DNA of 64,000 bases from UBA5972 sp002430125 (GCA_937892915.1 CALBIC010000136.1:1-64000); one strand, 5' to 3'. Positions 36,413 to 44,998 are shown, counted from the stretch's first letter. Notes: generated from the letters alone by a model not told the origin. Translations and numbers: made by a program.

Positions 36413-36985
36413 TTGATTCTTAGTTTCCCTAACGCACAGTCCATTGAAGTGGGCGTTGTAATCAGAAAGTCTCCGGGCGTCACCCGGTGGGCGAAATGGG
36501 CGTGGCAGGCGGTCGCTGTACTACCAGGGGCTGCACAAGCGTCCTGGAAGGTTCTGCGCAGTGAAAACGAAGTCACGGATTACCACGCCGCCACATTGAA
36601 AGTCGATCTGTTCGTTTCAGACACCGAAGCCTATGCGCACGAAATGCAAACCCGGACTCCCTCGCTGTATGTGATACTGCGCGAGACTACTGAACCTTCC
36701 GAGGCGCCTTTTGACGTCGTTGTCATCACGGCGTCGCCCTACGAGGCACAGGATTACGCGGATTCCGGCGAAGAAATCGTTGAAAAAGTAGCGATGCCCC
36801 CAAGCGTCCTTGAATGGATTCGTGAGTTTGTTGCGTTGCACCATGAAGAAGAACCCTTCGTGAAACGTCGCCGCAACAACAATCGCGTCGACCAGATTGA
36901 AAATGGCATAGGCGATCCACGGGTCGTGCAGCCCAGTGACGTGTACCGTGCTCCGGTCCGCCAAACAAAAAGGGTTTTAAGTTGA
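36413..36985 (+). CDS. DUF3305 protein
   Basis: 190 residues from the TTG at 36413, which has GGGAG five bases upstream; the alternative ATG at 36371 lacks a ribosome site. The conserved core reads VGVVIRKSPGVTRWAKWAWQAVAVLPGA. DUF3305 genes accompany formate dehydrogenase operons in many proteobacteria, but their function is unknown. The soluble protein has a basic stretch (VKRRRNNNR) near the C terminus. The stop overlaps the next start (TTGA). Confidence 0.88.
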   Translation: MILSFPNAQSIEVGVVIRKSPGVTRWAKWAWQAVAVLPGAAQASWKVLRSENEVTDYHAATLKVDLFVSDTEAYAHEMQTRTPSLYVILRETTEPSEAPFDVVVITASPYEAQDYADSGEEIVEKVAMPPSVLEWIREFVALHHEEEPFVKRRRNNNRVDQIENGIGDPRVVQPSDVYRAPVRQTKRVLS

Positions 36986-37590
36986 ACGCTCCTGGTTCTT
37001 TTTGGGCGCAACGCAAGGCCGGCGTTCTTGCTGAAACCCAAGCCGATGATTTGGCTGAAACCGTCAAAACGGAAGAAGAAGAGCGTGCGACGATAGACGC
37101 AAAATCCGATGCCGAGATTTTGGAAATGCTCAAATTGCCCGACCCAGACACGTTAGGTGCAGGCGATGATTTTTCGGTTTTCATGGCCAAAGCTGTACCG
37201 CACCGCCTGCGAAATCGCGCTTTGCGAAAATTATGGCCCAGTAATCCGGTGCTGGCCTGTCTGGATGGACTGAATGATTACGACGACGATTATCTGACTG
37301 GCACAGTTGGCGCCGGGGCAATCAAAACCGCGTATCAGGTTGGCAAAGGCATGCTGGCCCATCTAGAGGCGGTTGAACGTCAAAAGGCGGCCGCCGAGGA
37401 TGAAAACGCGCAACCAACAGAAGCCGATCCAGTGATCTCGATGGCGCAAGACACAGAAGTCTCTGAACAAATGGCCGAAAACCCGGCTGTAGAATTTGAG
37501 GGTTTCAATGACGGTGACGTCACGGAAACATTCAGGCCAAACGCCTCGCCGCGGCGAATGCAGTTTCATTTTGCAGGGGAAACCGCATGA
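36982..37590 (+). CDS. DUF3306 protein
   Basis: 202 residues, probably soluble. The N-terminal FWAQRKAGVLAE and central FMAKAVPHRLRNRALRKLWPSNPVLACLDGLNDYDDDY (split blocks near residues 65-105) match the DUF3306 core. The C-terminal third is Glu/Asp-rich and likely disordered. The TTG start overlaps the DUF3305 stop, and the gene ends in an ATGA overlap with the chaperone gene. The function is unknown; the pairing with DUF3305 points to formate dehydrogenase assembly. Confidence 0.87.
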   Translation: MNAPGSFWAQRKAGVLAETQADDLAETVKTEEEERATIDAKSDAEILEMLKLPDPDTLGAGDDFSVFMAKAVPHRLRNRALRKLWPSNPVLACLDGLNDYDDDYLTGTVGAGAIKTAYQVGKGMLAHLEAVERQKAAAEDENAQPTEADPVISMAQDTEVSEQMAENPAVEFEGFNDGDVTETFRPNASPRRMQFHFAGETA

Positions 37591-38195
37591 AAGCCGCCGC
37601 AATATCACCTGACATTCTGCAGGAAGACCGCCTGCGCGCGGACCTTTACAACTATTTGGGCCTGATGTTGTCGGCGCCACCCGATCAAGTTTTGCTGGAT
37701 CAGACGATGGGTTTGTCTGGCGATCAAAGCGAACTGGGTTTGGCCATCGGTGGACTTTCACGCGTTGCAAAGGTCAACAAGCCACGTACAGTTCAATCAG
37801 AATTTAATGCGCTTTTTGTCGGCCTTGGGCGCGGTGAATTGCTGCCCTATGCCAGCTATTATCTGACCGGTTTTCTGAACGAAAAACCGCTGGCGCATTT
37901 GCGTAAGGATATGGCTGCACTTGGGATTACCCGCGCCAAGAATGTTTATGAACCTGAAGACAACATTGCTTCGCTTTTGGAAATGATGGGCGGGATGATT
38001 GTTGGACGTTTTGGCACGCCAACGACGCTCGATCAGCAAAGGGTGTTTTTCAACAAACATATCGGTCTTTGGGCGCCGCATTTCTTCGCCGACTTGCAAA
38101 GCGCCCAAAATTCAGTCCTTTATGCATCGGTCGGTGCGGTTGGGGCTGCGTTCATGAAAATCGAACAAGAATCGTTTCGCATGATGGCAATCTAG
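37587..38195 (+). CDS. TorD/DmsD-family molybdoenzyme chaperone
   Basis: 202-residue helical protein of the TorD redox-enzyme chaperone family. It starts KAAAISPDILQEDRLRADLYNYLGLML and has the YASYYLTGFLNEKPLAHLRKDM block. Such proteins bind twin-arginine signal peptides and guard cofactor insertion before Tat export. Here the client is evidently the FdhA encoded downstream, and possibly the 64-residue Tat protein between them. It overlaps DUF3306 by four bases. Confidence 0.9.
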   Translation: MKAAAISPDILQEDRLRADLYNYLGLMLSAPPDQVLLDQTMGLSGDQSELGLAIGGLSRVAKVNKPRTVQSEFNALFVGLGRGELLPYASYYLTGFLNEKPLAHLRKDMAALGITRAKNVYEPEDNIASLLEMMGGMIVGRFGTPTTLDQQRVFFNKHIGLWAPHFFADLQSAQNSVLYASVGAVGAAFMKIEQESFRMMAI

Positions 38196-38254
38196 CGGGA
38201 TGCCTTACCACCACCGGTGGGGATGCCCACCGAACCACGAAAAGGAATAATTGG

Positions 38255-38449
38255 ATGAGTGAGAATAGTAAAAGTACAGCCAGCCGGCGGGATTTCCTGA
38301 AACTGGCAGCAACCTCGGCCCCGGCGGCCGTCGTCGTCTTGGCAACTGGTGGAACCGCACAAGCCGAAGCGGCACCGGTCGATCTGACGTCAAATACGAT
38401 GCAGGACACGGCGCACACGCGCGCCTACCTTGAAAGCACGCGTTTCTGA
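38255..38449 (+). CDS. Small twin-arginine-signal protein of the fdh operon
   Basis: 64 residues from the ATG at 38255, with AAAAGGA eight bases upstream. A strong Tat signal (SRRDFLKLAATSAPA) is followed by only about 25 mature residues (DLTSNTMQDTAHTRAYLESTRF). It matches the short formate-dehydrogenase-region Tat protein family (TIGR02811) as I know it. A longer open frame begins inside the chaperone gene and is not used. It may be a small structural or assembly subunit of the exported enzyme. Confidence 0.85.
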   Translation: MSENSKSTASRRDFLKLAATSAPAAVVVLATGGTAQAEAAPVDLTSNTMQDTAHTRAYLESTRF

Positions 38450-38559
38450 ATTGAATTTCCAGTGACCGGAAGTACGGCAATTCTTTGCCAAACTGGTCCG
38501 GAAAAAATAACCACACGGCAACTACATAGTTTGCGCATGGACAGTTAGGGAGAAATAAA

Positions 38560-41457
38560 ATGCTGAGGAAAAAGACTAACAGTGTAACAAGGCGATCGAC
38601 GGGGTCGGACGTTTTTTCCAAAGTCGCTTCGGTCTCGGTTGACCGACGTTCGTTTCTGCGTGGCTCTGGGCTGGCGATTGGCGGACTAACCGCGATTGCT
38701 GCGACAGGTGGATTTGTGACTCAGGCTTCCGCGCAATCGGCGGCGAATATGGCGGTTCAGACCATTAAATCAATCTGCACCCATTGCTCGGTCGGCTGTA
38801 CGGTTATTGCCGAAGTCGACAACGGTGTTTGGACAGGTCAGGAACCCGGATGGGACAGCCCGTTCAATCTTGGCGCACATTGCGCCAAAGGTGCTGCGGT
38901 TCGTGAACATGCGCATGGCGAACGCCGCCTGAAATACCCCATGAAAAAGCAAAACGGCGAATGGGTTCGCATCAGCTGGGAAACCGCGATCGACGAAATC
39001 GGCGACAGCATGATGAAAATCCGCGACGAAAGCGGACCAGACTCGGTTTACTGGCTGGGATCGGCCAAGCACAGCAACGAACAGGCCTATCTGTTTCGCA
39101 AAATGGCGGGATATTGGGGCACAAACAACGTTGATCACCAAGCACGGATTTGCCATTCGACAACGGTTGCTGGTGTCGCAAACACATGGGGCTACGGCGC
39201 CATGACCAACAGCTATAACGACATTCACAATTCCAAAGCGATTTTTCTGATCGGCGGCAACCCAGCCGAAGCACATCCGGTGTCTTTGCTGCATATCCTG
39301 AAGGCCAAAGAACAGAATAACGCGCCGCTGATCGTCTGCGATCCACGGTTCACCCGTACCGCAGCACATGCTGATGAATATGTGCGTTTCCGGCCAGGGT
39401 CTGACGTGGCCCTGATTTGGGGTATCTTGTGGCATATCTTTGAAAATGGCTGGGAAGACAAAGAGTTTATTCGCACCCGTGTGTGGGGAATGGACCAGAT
39501 TCAAGAAGAAGTGAAAAAGTGGAACCCGGAAGAAGTTGAACGTGTAACCGGCGCTCCCGGTACGCAGCTTCGGCGCGTTGCAAAGACCTTGGCGAATAAC
39601 CGACCCGGTACCGTTATCTGGTGCATGGGCGGCACACAGCACACCAACGGCAACAACAACACCCGCGCATATTGTATTTTGCAACTTGCGCTTGGCAACA
39701 TGGGCACATCTGGCGGCGGCACCAACATCTTTCGCGGCCACGACAACGTGCAGGGCGCGACCGATCTTGGCGTGCTTGCCGATACTCTGCCCGGCTATTA
39801 CGGCCTGGCACCTGGATCATGGGCGCATTGGGCCCGTGTTTGGGAAGAGGATCTTGATTGGCTAAAGGGTCGTTTTGCAACGATGGCTGGCGCCGGAAAA
39901 GATGGTACTGACCGGCTGATGATGAACTTTACCGGTATTCCCGTAAGCCGTTGGATTGACGGCGTTCTGGAGGATCGAGACAACATCGACCAGCCCGATA
40001 ACACCCGGGCTATGGTCCTGTGGGGCCACGCGCCAAACTCGCAGACCCGGCAGAAAGAAATGAAGACTGCGATGGAAAAACTGGACCTGCTGGTCGTGGT
40101 TGATCCCTATCCGACTGTGTCAGCAGTTCTGCATGATCGAACCGATGGCGTCTATCTGCTGCCGGCCTGCACCCAGTTTGAAACGCGCGGATCGGTGACT
40201 GCATCCAACCGGTCGCTTCAGTGGCGTGACCGCGTGGTAGAGCCTCTGTTCGAAAGTCTGCCAGACCACACAATCATGGCAAAGTTTGCCAAAAAATTTG
40301 GCTTTGCGGACAGGCTGTTCCGTAACATTGCGATGGATGGCGATGAACCCAATGTCGAAGACATCACCCGCGAATTTAACCGCGGTATGTGGACGATCGG
40401 CTATACGGGCCAATCGCCGGAACGCATGAAGCTGCACATGGCAAACCAGTATACGTTTGACCGCACAACGCTGCGTGCGATTGGCGGGCCTGCTGATGGC
40501 GACACTTATGGCATGCCTTGGCCTTGCTGGGGCACACCCGAGATGAAGCATCCCGGTACGGCAAATCTATATGATTTGTCGCTGCCTGTCGCCGAAGGTG
40601 GTCTGACATTCCGCGCCCGGTATGGGGTGGAACGCAATGGCGATAATCTGCTGGCCGAAGGGGTTTATTCAGTGGGCTCGGAAATTCAGGATGGTTATCC
40701 GGAATTCACGATGCAAATGCTGATGGATCTTGGCTGGGACGGCGATCTGACTGCGGACGAGCTGGCGGCAATAAATGCGGTTGCTGGCGCCAAGACCAAT
40801 TGGAAGACCGACCTATCCGGCGGAATTCAGCGCGTTGCGATCAAACACGGTTGCGCGCCCTTTGGGAACGCCAAAGCACGTGCCGTGGTCTGGACCTTCC
40901 CTGACCCTGTGCCTCTGCACCGTGAGCCGCTTTATTCCAACCGGCGGGATCTGGTGGCCGATTACCCAACCTATGAGGACAAAAAGTTCTGGCGACTGCC
41001 GACAATGTTCAAGTCAATTCAGGACAAGGATTTCTCGCAGGAATATCCGATCATCCTCACGTCAGGGCGACTGGTGGAATACGAAGGCGGCGGCGACGAG
41101 TCACGTTCAAACCCTTGGTTAGCCGAGCTTCAGCAAGACATGTTTGTGGAAATCAACACGCGGGACGCAAACAATCTGGGGGTGCGCGATGGTGCGCAGG
41201 TCTGGGTTGAGGGCCCGGAAGGTGGCCGCGTCAAAGTCATGGCAATGGTCACCGAAAGGGTCGCAAGTGGCGTCGCATTCATGCCGTTCCATTTTGGCGG
41301 CCACCTGGAGGGTGTGGATTTACGCCACAAATACCCGAAAGGCGCTGATCCAATCGTTCTTGGAGAAAGCAGCAACACCGCACAAACGTATGGCTATGAT
41401 AGTGTAACCCAAATGCAAGAGACCAAGGCCACTCTTTGCAAAATCTCAGCAGCTTAA
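38560..41457 (+). CDS. fdhA: Formate dehydrogenase alpha subunit
   Basis: 965-residue molybdopterin oxidoreductase of the periplasmic formate dehydrogenase type, oxidising formate to CO2. The Tat signal has RRSFLRGS (Arg29-Arg30) after an N-terminal extension. A 4Fe-4S site follows (Cys73, Cys76, Cys80, Cys108). The active-site residue is Cys198 in ARICHSTT, so this is a cysteine rather than selenocysteine enzyme. The C-terminal dinucleotide-binding domain is complete. Metal identity (W or Mo) cannot be read from the sequence; the tup importer nearby favours tungsten as a possibility. Confidence 0.95.
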   Translation: MLRKKTNSVTRRSTGSDVFSKVASVSVDRRSFLRGSGLAIGGLTAIAATGGFVTQASAQSAANMAVQTIKSICTHCSVGCTVIAEVDNGVWTGQEPGWDSPFNLGAHCAKGAAVREHAHGERRLKYPMKKQNGEWVRISWETAIDEIGDSMMKIRDESGPDSVYWLGSAKHSNEQAYLFRKMAGYWGTNNVDHQARICHSTTVAGVANTWGYGAMTNSYNDIHNSKAIFLIGGNPAEAHPVSLLHILKAKEQNNAPLIVCDPRFTRTAAHADEYVRFRPGSDVALIWGILWHIFENGWEDKEFIRTRVWGMDQIQEEVKKWNPEEVERVTGAPGTQLRRVAKTLANNRPGTVIWCMGGTQHTNGNNNTRAYCILQLALGNMGTSGGGTNIFRGHDNVQGATDLGVLADTLPGYYGLAPGSWAHWARVWEEDLDWLKGRFATMAGAGKDGTDRLMMNFTGIPVSRWIDGVLEDRDNIDQPDNTRAMVLWGHAPNSQTRQKEMKTAMEKLDLLVVVDPYPTVSAVLHDRTDGVYLLPACTQFETRGSVTASNRSLQWRDRVVEPLFESLPDHTIMAKFAKKFGFADRLFRNIAMDGDEPNVEDITREFNRGMWTIGYTGQSPERMKLHMANQYTFDRTTLRAIGGPADGDTYGMPWPCWGTPEMKHPGTANLYDLSLPVAEGGLTFRARYGVERNGDNLLAEGVYSVGSEIQDGYPEFTMQMLMDLGWDGDLTADELAAINAVAGAKTNWKTDLSGGIQRVAIKHGCAPFGNAKARAVVWTFPDPVPLHREPLYSNRRDLVADYPTYEDKKFWRLPTMFKSIQDKDFSQEYPIILTSGRLVEYEGGGDESRSNPWLAELQQDMFVEINTRDANNLGVRDGAQVWVEGPEGGRVKVMAMVTERVASGVAFMPFHFGGHLEGVDLRHKYPKGADPIVLGESSNTAQTYGYDSVTQMQETKATLCKISAA

Positions 41458-41470
41458 GGAGGAATGAAAG

Positions 41471-42064
41471 ATGGCAAGAGCTAAGTTTCTCGTCGACGCT
41501 GAACGCTGCATCGAATGCAACGCCTGTGTCACCGCATGTAAAAACGAACACGAAGTTCCGTGGGGAATTAACCGGCGGAAAGTCGTAACCATCAACGATG
41601 GTAAGCCGGGGGAACGGTCAATCTCGGTGGCATGTATGCACTGTTCAGATGCGCCTTGTATGGCGGTTTGCCCGGTGGACTGTTTTTATCAGACAGACGA
41701 TGGCGTCGTCCTGCACTCCAAGGATTTGTGCATTGGCTGTGGCTATTGTTTCTACGCTTGCCCGTTTGGTGCGCCACAATATCCTCAGGCAGGCAACTTC
41801 GGCAGCCGTGGCAAAATGGACAAATGTACCTTCTGCGCCGGTGGCCCGGAAGAGAACCATTCGGCTGCGGAATATTCCAAATACGGCCGCAACCGGATTG
41901 CAGAAGGCAAACTGCCAATCTGCGCGGAAATGTGTTCAACCAAGGCCCTGCTTGCCGGAGACGGCGATATCGTTTCGGGGATCTACCGCGAACGTGTAGT
42001 TGCACGCGGCTTTGGTTCCGGTGCTTGGGGTTGGGGTACAGCCTATGGACAAAAAGGTGAGTAA
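41471..42064 (+). CDS. fdhB: Formate dehydrogenase beta subunit (4Fe-4S)
   Basis: 197-residue electron-transfer subunit with four cysteine-rich clusters. Visible are CIECNACVTACKNEH, CMHCSDAPCMAVCPVDC, CIGCGYCFYACPFGAPQ and a later CTFC...CAEMC set. It lacks the C-terminal membrane helix of Escherichia coli FdnH, so attachment must come through the gamma subunit. Its ribosome site is AGGAGG. It lies 13 bases past fdhA and is followed by a hairpin terminator that could lower gamma-subunit expression. Confidence 0.94.
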   Translation: MARAKFLVDAERCIECNACVTACKNEHEVPWGINRRKVVTINDGKPGERSISVACMHCSDAPCMAVCPVDCFYQTDDGVVLHSKDLCIGCGYCFYACPFGAPQYPQAGNFGSRGKMDKCTFCAGGPEENHSAAEYSKYGRNRIAEGKLPICAEMCSTKALLAGDGDIVSGIYRERVVARGFGSGAWGWGTAYGQKGE

Positions 42065-42091
42065 GTTCACCTTTTTAGTCTAGTAAAAACA

Positions 42092-42121
42092 AGGGACGGC
42101 CTATGATGGGCCGTTCCTTTT
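42092..42121 (+). terminator. Hairpin with T-run between fdhB and the gamma gene
   Basis: A 10-base-pair stem (one G-T pair; 42092-42101 with 42109-42118, loop of seven) is followed by TTTT. It lies 27 bases after the fdhB stop, within the operon, and may attenuate transcription into the membrane subunit, giving different subunit levels. The attenuator role is inferred. Confidence 0.75.
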
Positions 42122-42144
42122 AGGTTTAATGCAAGGATTAAGCG

Positions 42145-43344
42145 ATGCGTTCGATTTTCGTCGCTATGTTCGCCTTCATGATTTTGATCAGTCCGCTTGA
42201 AGCACAGCAAGCTGATGATCAACAAGCAACCCGTGACGCGCGCGCAGCAACAGGCGGCGCGCAAACGCTTGAAGATATCCTTGCGCGACAGTCAGGGCAA
42301 TCTGTCGACGACAGCTTTCGACGCGGGGCCACAGGAAACCCTCAAGGCGCTGCTGACACTGTGGACCAGTTGGGCACATTGGGCGGCACCTCGGACCCAG
42401 AACTCTGGCGCGCACTTCGTTATGGTACTGCAGATATCAGCACCCAGAACCGCGGCCCGGCTGCGACGGTTCTGGTGCAGGATGGCGGCATGTGGTGGCT
42501 GCAGTTTCGCGCCGGGACACTGCGTGCCTTTGGTGTTTATCTGTTGGGCGGTACGCTTTTGCTTTTGGCCGCTTTCTACATTGTCCGTGGCCGCATTCGG
42601 ATTGACGGTGAAAAAACCGGCGTGAAAATCGAGCGCTTTAAGCTGGCGGAACGTTTCGGTCACTGGATGCTGGCATCGTCCTTTATCGTGCTGGGATTGA
42701 CCGGATTACTCTCATTATTTGGGCGAACAATGCTGATCCCCTTTTTTGGTCCCGAGGCATTTGCCTTTATCGCGACGGGCTCGAAATGGGTGCACAATAA
42801 TATTTCCTGGGCGTTTATTCTGGCGCTCATCATCATTTTCTTTTTCTGGGCTGTGCATAATTTACCAGACCGGACAGATCTGAACTGGCTTGCCAAAGGT
42901 GGCGGCATCTTGGGCAAGGGTCATCCTGCGGCGAAAAAATTCAATGCGGGCCAAAAGCTGATTTTCTGGGCGGTGATCCTGCTGGGCGGTTCGATTTCGC
43001 TGTCCGGCCTTTCGCTGTTGTTCCCATTTGAGATCAACCTATTCGGGCCGACCTTTACACAACTGAATGCCTTCGGTGTTCCAGGCTGGTTTGGCATGCC
43101 CGAACTTCCAACCGCGCTGACGCCACAAGAAGAAATGCAATATTCGCAGCTGTGGCACGCCCTTGTCAGCCTGTGTCTGACGGCAATCATTTTCGCACAT
43201 ATCTATATCGGCACTGTCGGTATGGAAGGCGCTTTTGATGCGGTCGGCACTGGCAAAGTCGAAGAGCGATGGGCGCGGGAGCATCACAGCTTATGGTTAG
43301 AAGAATTAGATGCAAAACGCGCATCAGCGGATAAGGAGTCGTGA
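42145..43344 (+). CDS. fdhC: Formate dehydrogenase gamma subunit (cytochrome b)
   Basis: 399-residue membrane anchor that takes electrons from the beta subunit and passes them to quinone. A signal peptide to about residue 21 is followed by a periplasmic N-terminal domain of about 110 residues (ALRYGTADISTQNRGP, MWWLQFRAG). Then come a first membrane helix and the FdnI-like cytochrome b core (KLAERFGHWMLASSF, a His-containing NNISWAFIL segment, LWHALVSLCLT, FAHIYIGTVGMEGAF). The long exported N terminus is common in alphaproteobacterial members. The 44-residue protein gene follows immediately. Confidence 0.92.
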   Translation: MRSIFVAMFAFMILISPLEAQQADDQQATRDARAATGGAQTLEDILARQSGQSVDDSFRRGATGNPQGAADTVDQLGTLGGTSDPELWRALRYGTADISTQNRGPAATVLVQDGGMWWLQFRAGTLRAFGVYLLGGTLLLLAAFYIVRGRIRIDGEKTGVKIERFKLAERFGHWMLASSFIVLGLTGLLSLFGRTMLIPFFGPEAFAFIATGSKWVHNNISWAFILALIIIFFFWAVHNLPDRTDLNWLAKGGGILGKGHPAAKKFNAGQKLIFWAVILLGGSISLSGLSLLFPFEINLFGPTFTQLNAFGVPGWFGMPELPTALTPQEEMQYSQLWHALVSLCLTAIIFAHIYIGTVGMEGAFDAVGTGKVEERWAREHHSLWLEELDAKRASADKES

Positions 43345-43345
43345 T

Positions 43346-43480
43346 ATGAAGGCTTTTCTGCTTGCTGTCTGCGCAACTGTCGTCATCACTGTCGGTATGA
43401 ACATTCTCTTGAACCAGATCGGGTTTTCAGCCGAAAAAGCCACGACCGGCGCCAATACCAGAGTCGGTGCGAGCGACTAG
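43346..43480 (+). CDS. 44-residue single-span membrane protein
   Basis: ATG at 43346, with AAGGAG nine bases upstream and a single spacer base after the gamma stop. The translation starts MKAFLLAVCATVVITVGMNI, giving one hydrophobic helix of about 20 residues, then a short polar tail ending TRVGASD. It is too short for many gene finders and has no assigned domain. The strong ribosome site and tight packing make a translated product likely; a small accessory subunit or assembly factor of the membrane-bound formate dehydrogenase is inferred. Confidence 0.72.
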   Translation: MKAFLLAVCATVVITVGMNILLNQIGFSAEKATTGANTRVGASD

Positions 43481-43652
43481 TTCGAATCATTTTTGCATAA
43501 GACAGGACGACCTGAATGACCCGCCCGCCATCGATATCGGCCTTGCGGCAGGTGATCTGGGCGACCTGAGGGCTGTGGACGCCTTCAAGCCCCGATCGCC
43601 CACAACCTGACGCCGTGACGCTTGTCTGATATCACACACATAAAGGGGGGTT

Positions 43653-43728
<76 letters not shown>

Positions 43729-43762
43729 GAAATGCGGGCGAACCGATTGGCCCGCCCGTGGG

Positions 43763-43791
43763 TATTTATGGAAACAGCCTTGACTGTTCAA
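43763..43791 (-). promoter_or_regulatory. Promoter of the tRNA-Ala gene
   Basis: A near-consensus sigma-70 promoter: -35 TTGAAC, exactly 17 bases, then -10 TAAATA. A GC-rich discriminator follows (CCCACGGGCGGGCC). The -10 lies about 35 bases upstream of the mature tRNA. GC-rich discriminators are typical of stringently controlled stable-RNA promoters. Confidence 0.8.
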
Positions 43792-43809
43792 GCCTAAAAG
43801 CCGGGATAT

Positions 43810-44139
43810 TCAGCTTTCGTCGACTTCAATAGCAACATCGGCGATTTCCTCGAGGTCGACAGTATCGTCTTCATCGTCTTCGAGCAGATCATCGTCCAGA
43901 TCGGCGTTGACGTCATCATCATCCAATACGTCGGCTGTATCATCCAGTTCTTCGTCTGGTTCTGGTTTCACAATTTTCGGCTTTTCTGCCGAGACAGATC
44001 GGTTGCGCGTGTTGATCAGGCTCGCGAGGTCAAACGTTGCGTCGCAGGACGGGCAAGTCATCGGATCGTTTTGCAGGTCGTAAAACCGCACGGCACATTT
44101 CGGACAGACGCGCTTTACGCCCCATTCATCTTTGGGCAT
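43810..44139 (-). CDS. TIGR02300/FYDLN acidic protein
   Basis: 109 residues. The N-terminal zinc-ribbon-like part has CPKCAVRFYDLQ and CPSC, the FYDLN signature of this alphaproteobacterial family. From about residue 60 the protein is an acidic run rich in Asp and Glu, probably unfolded. The ATG at 44139 is chosen over the TTG one codon upstream. The family is widespread in alphaproteobacteria but its function is unknown; two CxxC pairs suggest zinc binding. Confidence 0.93.
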   Translation of the reverse strand: MPKDEWGVKRVCPKCAVRFYDLQNDPMTCPSCDATFDLASLINTRNRSVSAEKPKIVKPEPDEELDDTADVLDDDDVNADLDDDLLEDDEDDTVDLEEIADVAIEVDES

Positions 44140-44311
44140 CAATTCTACCTCTTCAAGGTCATCTCAGGACAATTGCTGTCAACTGCCATAACCCTGTAAC
44201 CTTTGTCAAAGGCTTAAATTGCAGTTTGTGGATTGCATGGCCTGTGGTTTGCATCATAGGTCGGAAACTTGCCGGTTTACCGGTGATTGGCTCTGTATTA
44301 GGTTTACCGCT

Positions 44312-44998
44312 ATGAATAGAACCGTCAAAATTGGCAGTCCCCCGATCGAGGTCCATTTGCGCCGCTCGGCCCGGGCGCGTCGGTATTCTCTGCGGATTTC
44401 GAACGCCGACGGAAAAGTTAGTCTGACCCTGCCGAACCGCGCGTCAGAGCGCGCTGCCCTTGATTTCGCCTACCGCCAGGAAGATTGGTTGCGTGCCGCA
44501 CTTGGCAAACGACCGGCGGCTGTGGTGCCGGAAATAGGTGGCAAAGTGTTATATCTGGGGCAAGAAGTTTCGCTGCTGCAGGGCACTGCGCGGTCGGTCA
44601 AAGCCGGGCCTGAAGGCTTGTTTCTACCCGGTTCGGTGGAAACCCTCGGGGCCAGGCTGAAGGGGTTTTTCAAGGTTCAGGCACGAGAAAGGCTGGCAGC
44701 TGCCTCGCATTATTATGCCAGCCAATTAGGGCGCGATATCTGTGCCCTCAGTTTGCGCGACACACGCAGCCGCTGGGGGTCATGTACTGCCGATGGCAGG
44801 CTGATGTATTCATGGCGGCTGATCATGGCCCCGCCCGAGGTGCTGGAGTACGTCGCCGCGCATGAAGTTTCACACCTTGTGCAGATGAACCATTCGGCCG
44901 AGTTTTGGGCCGTGGTCGAGGGTTTGATGCCCGACTACCAGCGTCACCGAAAATGGTTAAAGGCCAACGGAGCGCGTTTGCACCATTTCCAATTCTAA
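44312..44998 (+). CDS. SprT/YgjP-like zinc metallopeptidase
   Basis: 228 residues of the YgjP/SprT (M48-related, DUF45) family. The zinc site HEVSHLVQMNHSAEFW (HExxH form) lies near residue 190, preceded by RDTRSRWGSC, typical of the family. The open frame extends 31 codons upstream, but the ATG at 44312 starts the conserved core. The gene is divergent from the FYDLN gene and 42 bases before the GntR gene. The biological substrate is unknown. Confidence 0.9.
   Translation: MNRTVKIGSPPIEVHLRRSARARRYSLRISNADGKVSLTLPNRASERAALDFAYRQEDWLRAALGKRPAAVVPEIGGKVLYLGQEVSLLQGTARSVKAGPEGLFLPGSVETLGARLKGFFKVQARERLAAASHYYASQLGRDICALSLRDTRSRWGSCTADGRLMYSWRLIMAPPEVLEYVAAHEVSHLVQMNHSAEFWAVVEGLMPDYQRHRKWLKANGARLHHFQF

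Noticed and set aside
38450..38559. Moco/Tuco riboswitch before fdhA
   Set aside because: The leader is short and I could not fold the conserved multi-stem structure by eye.
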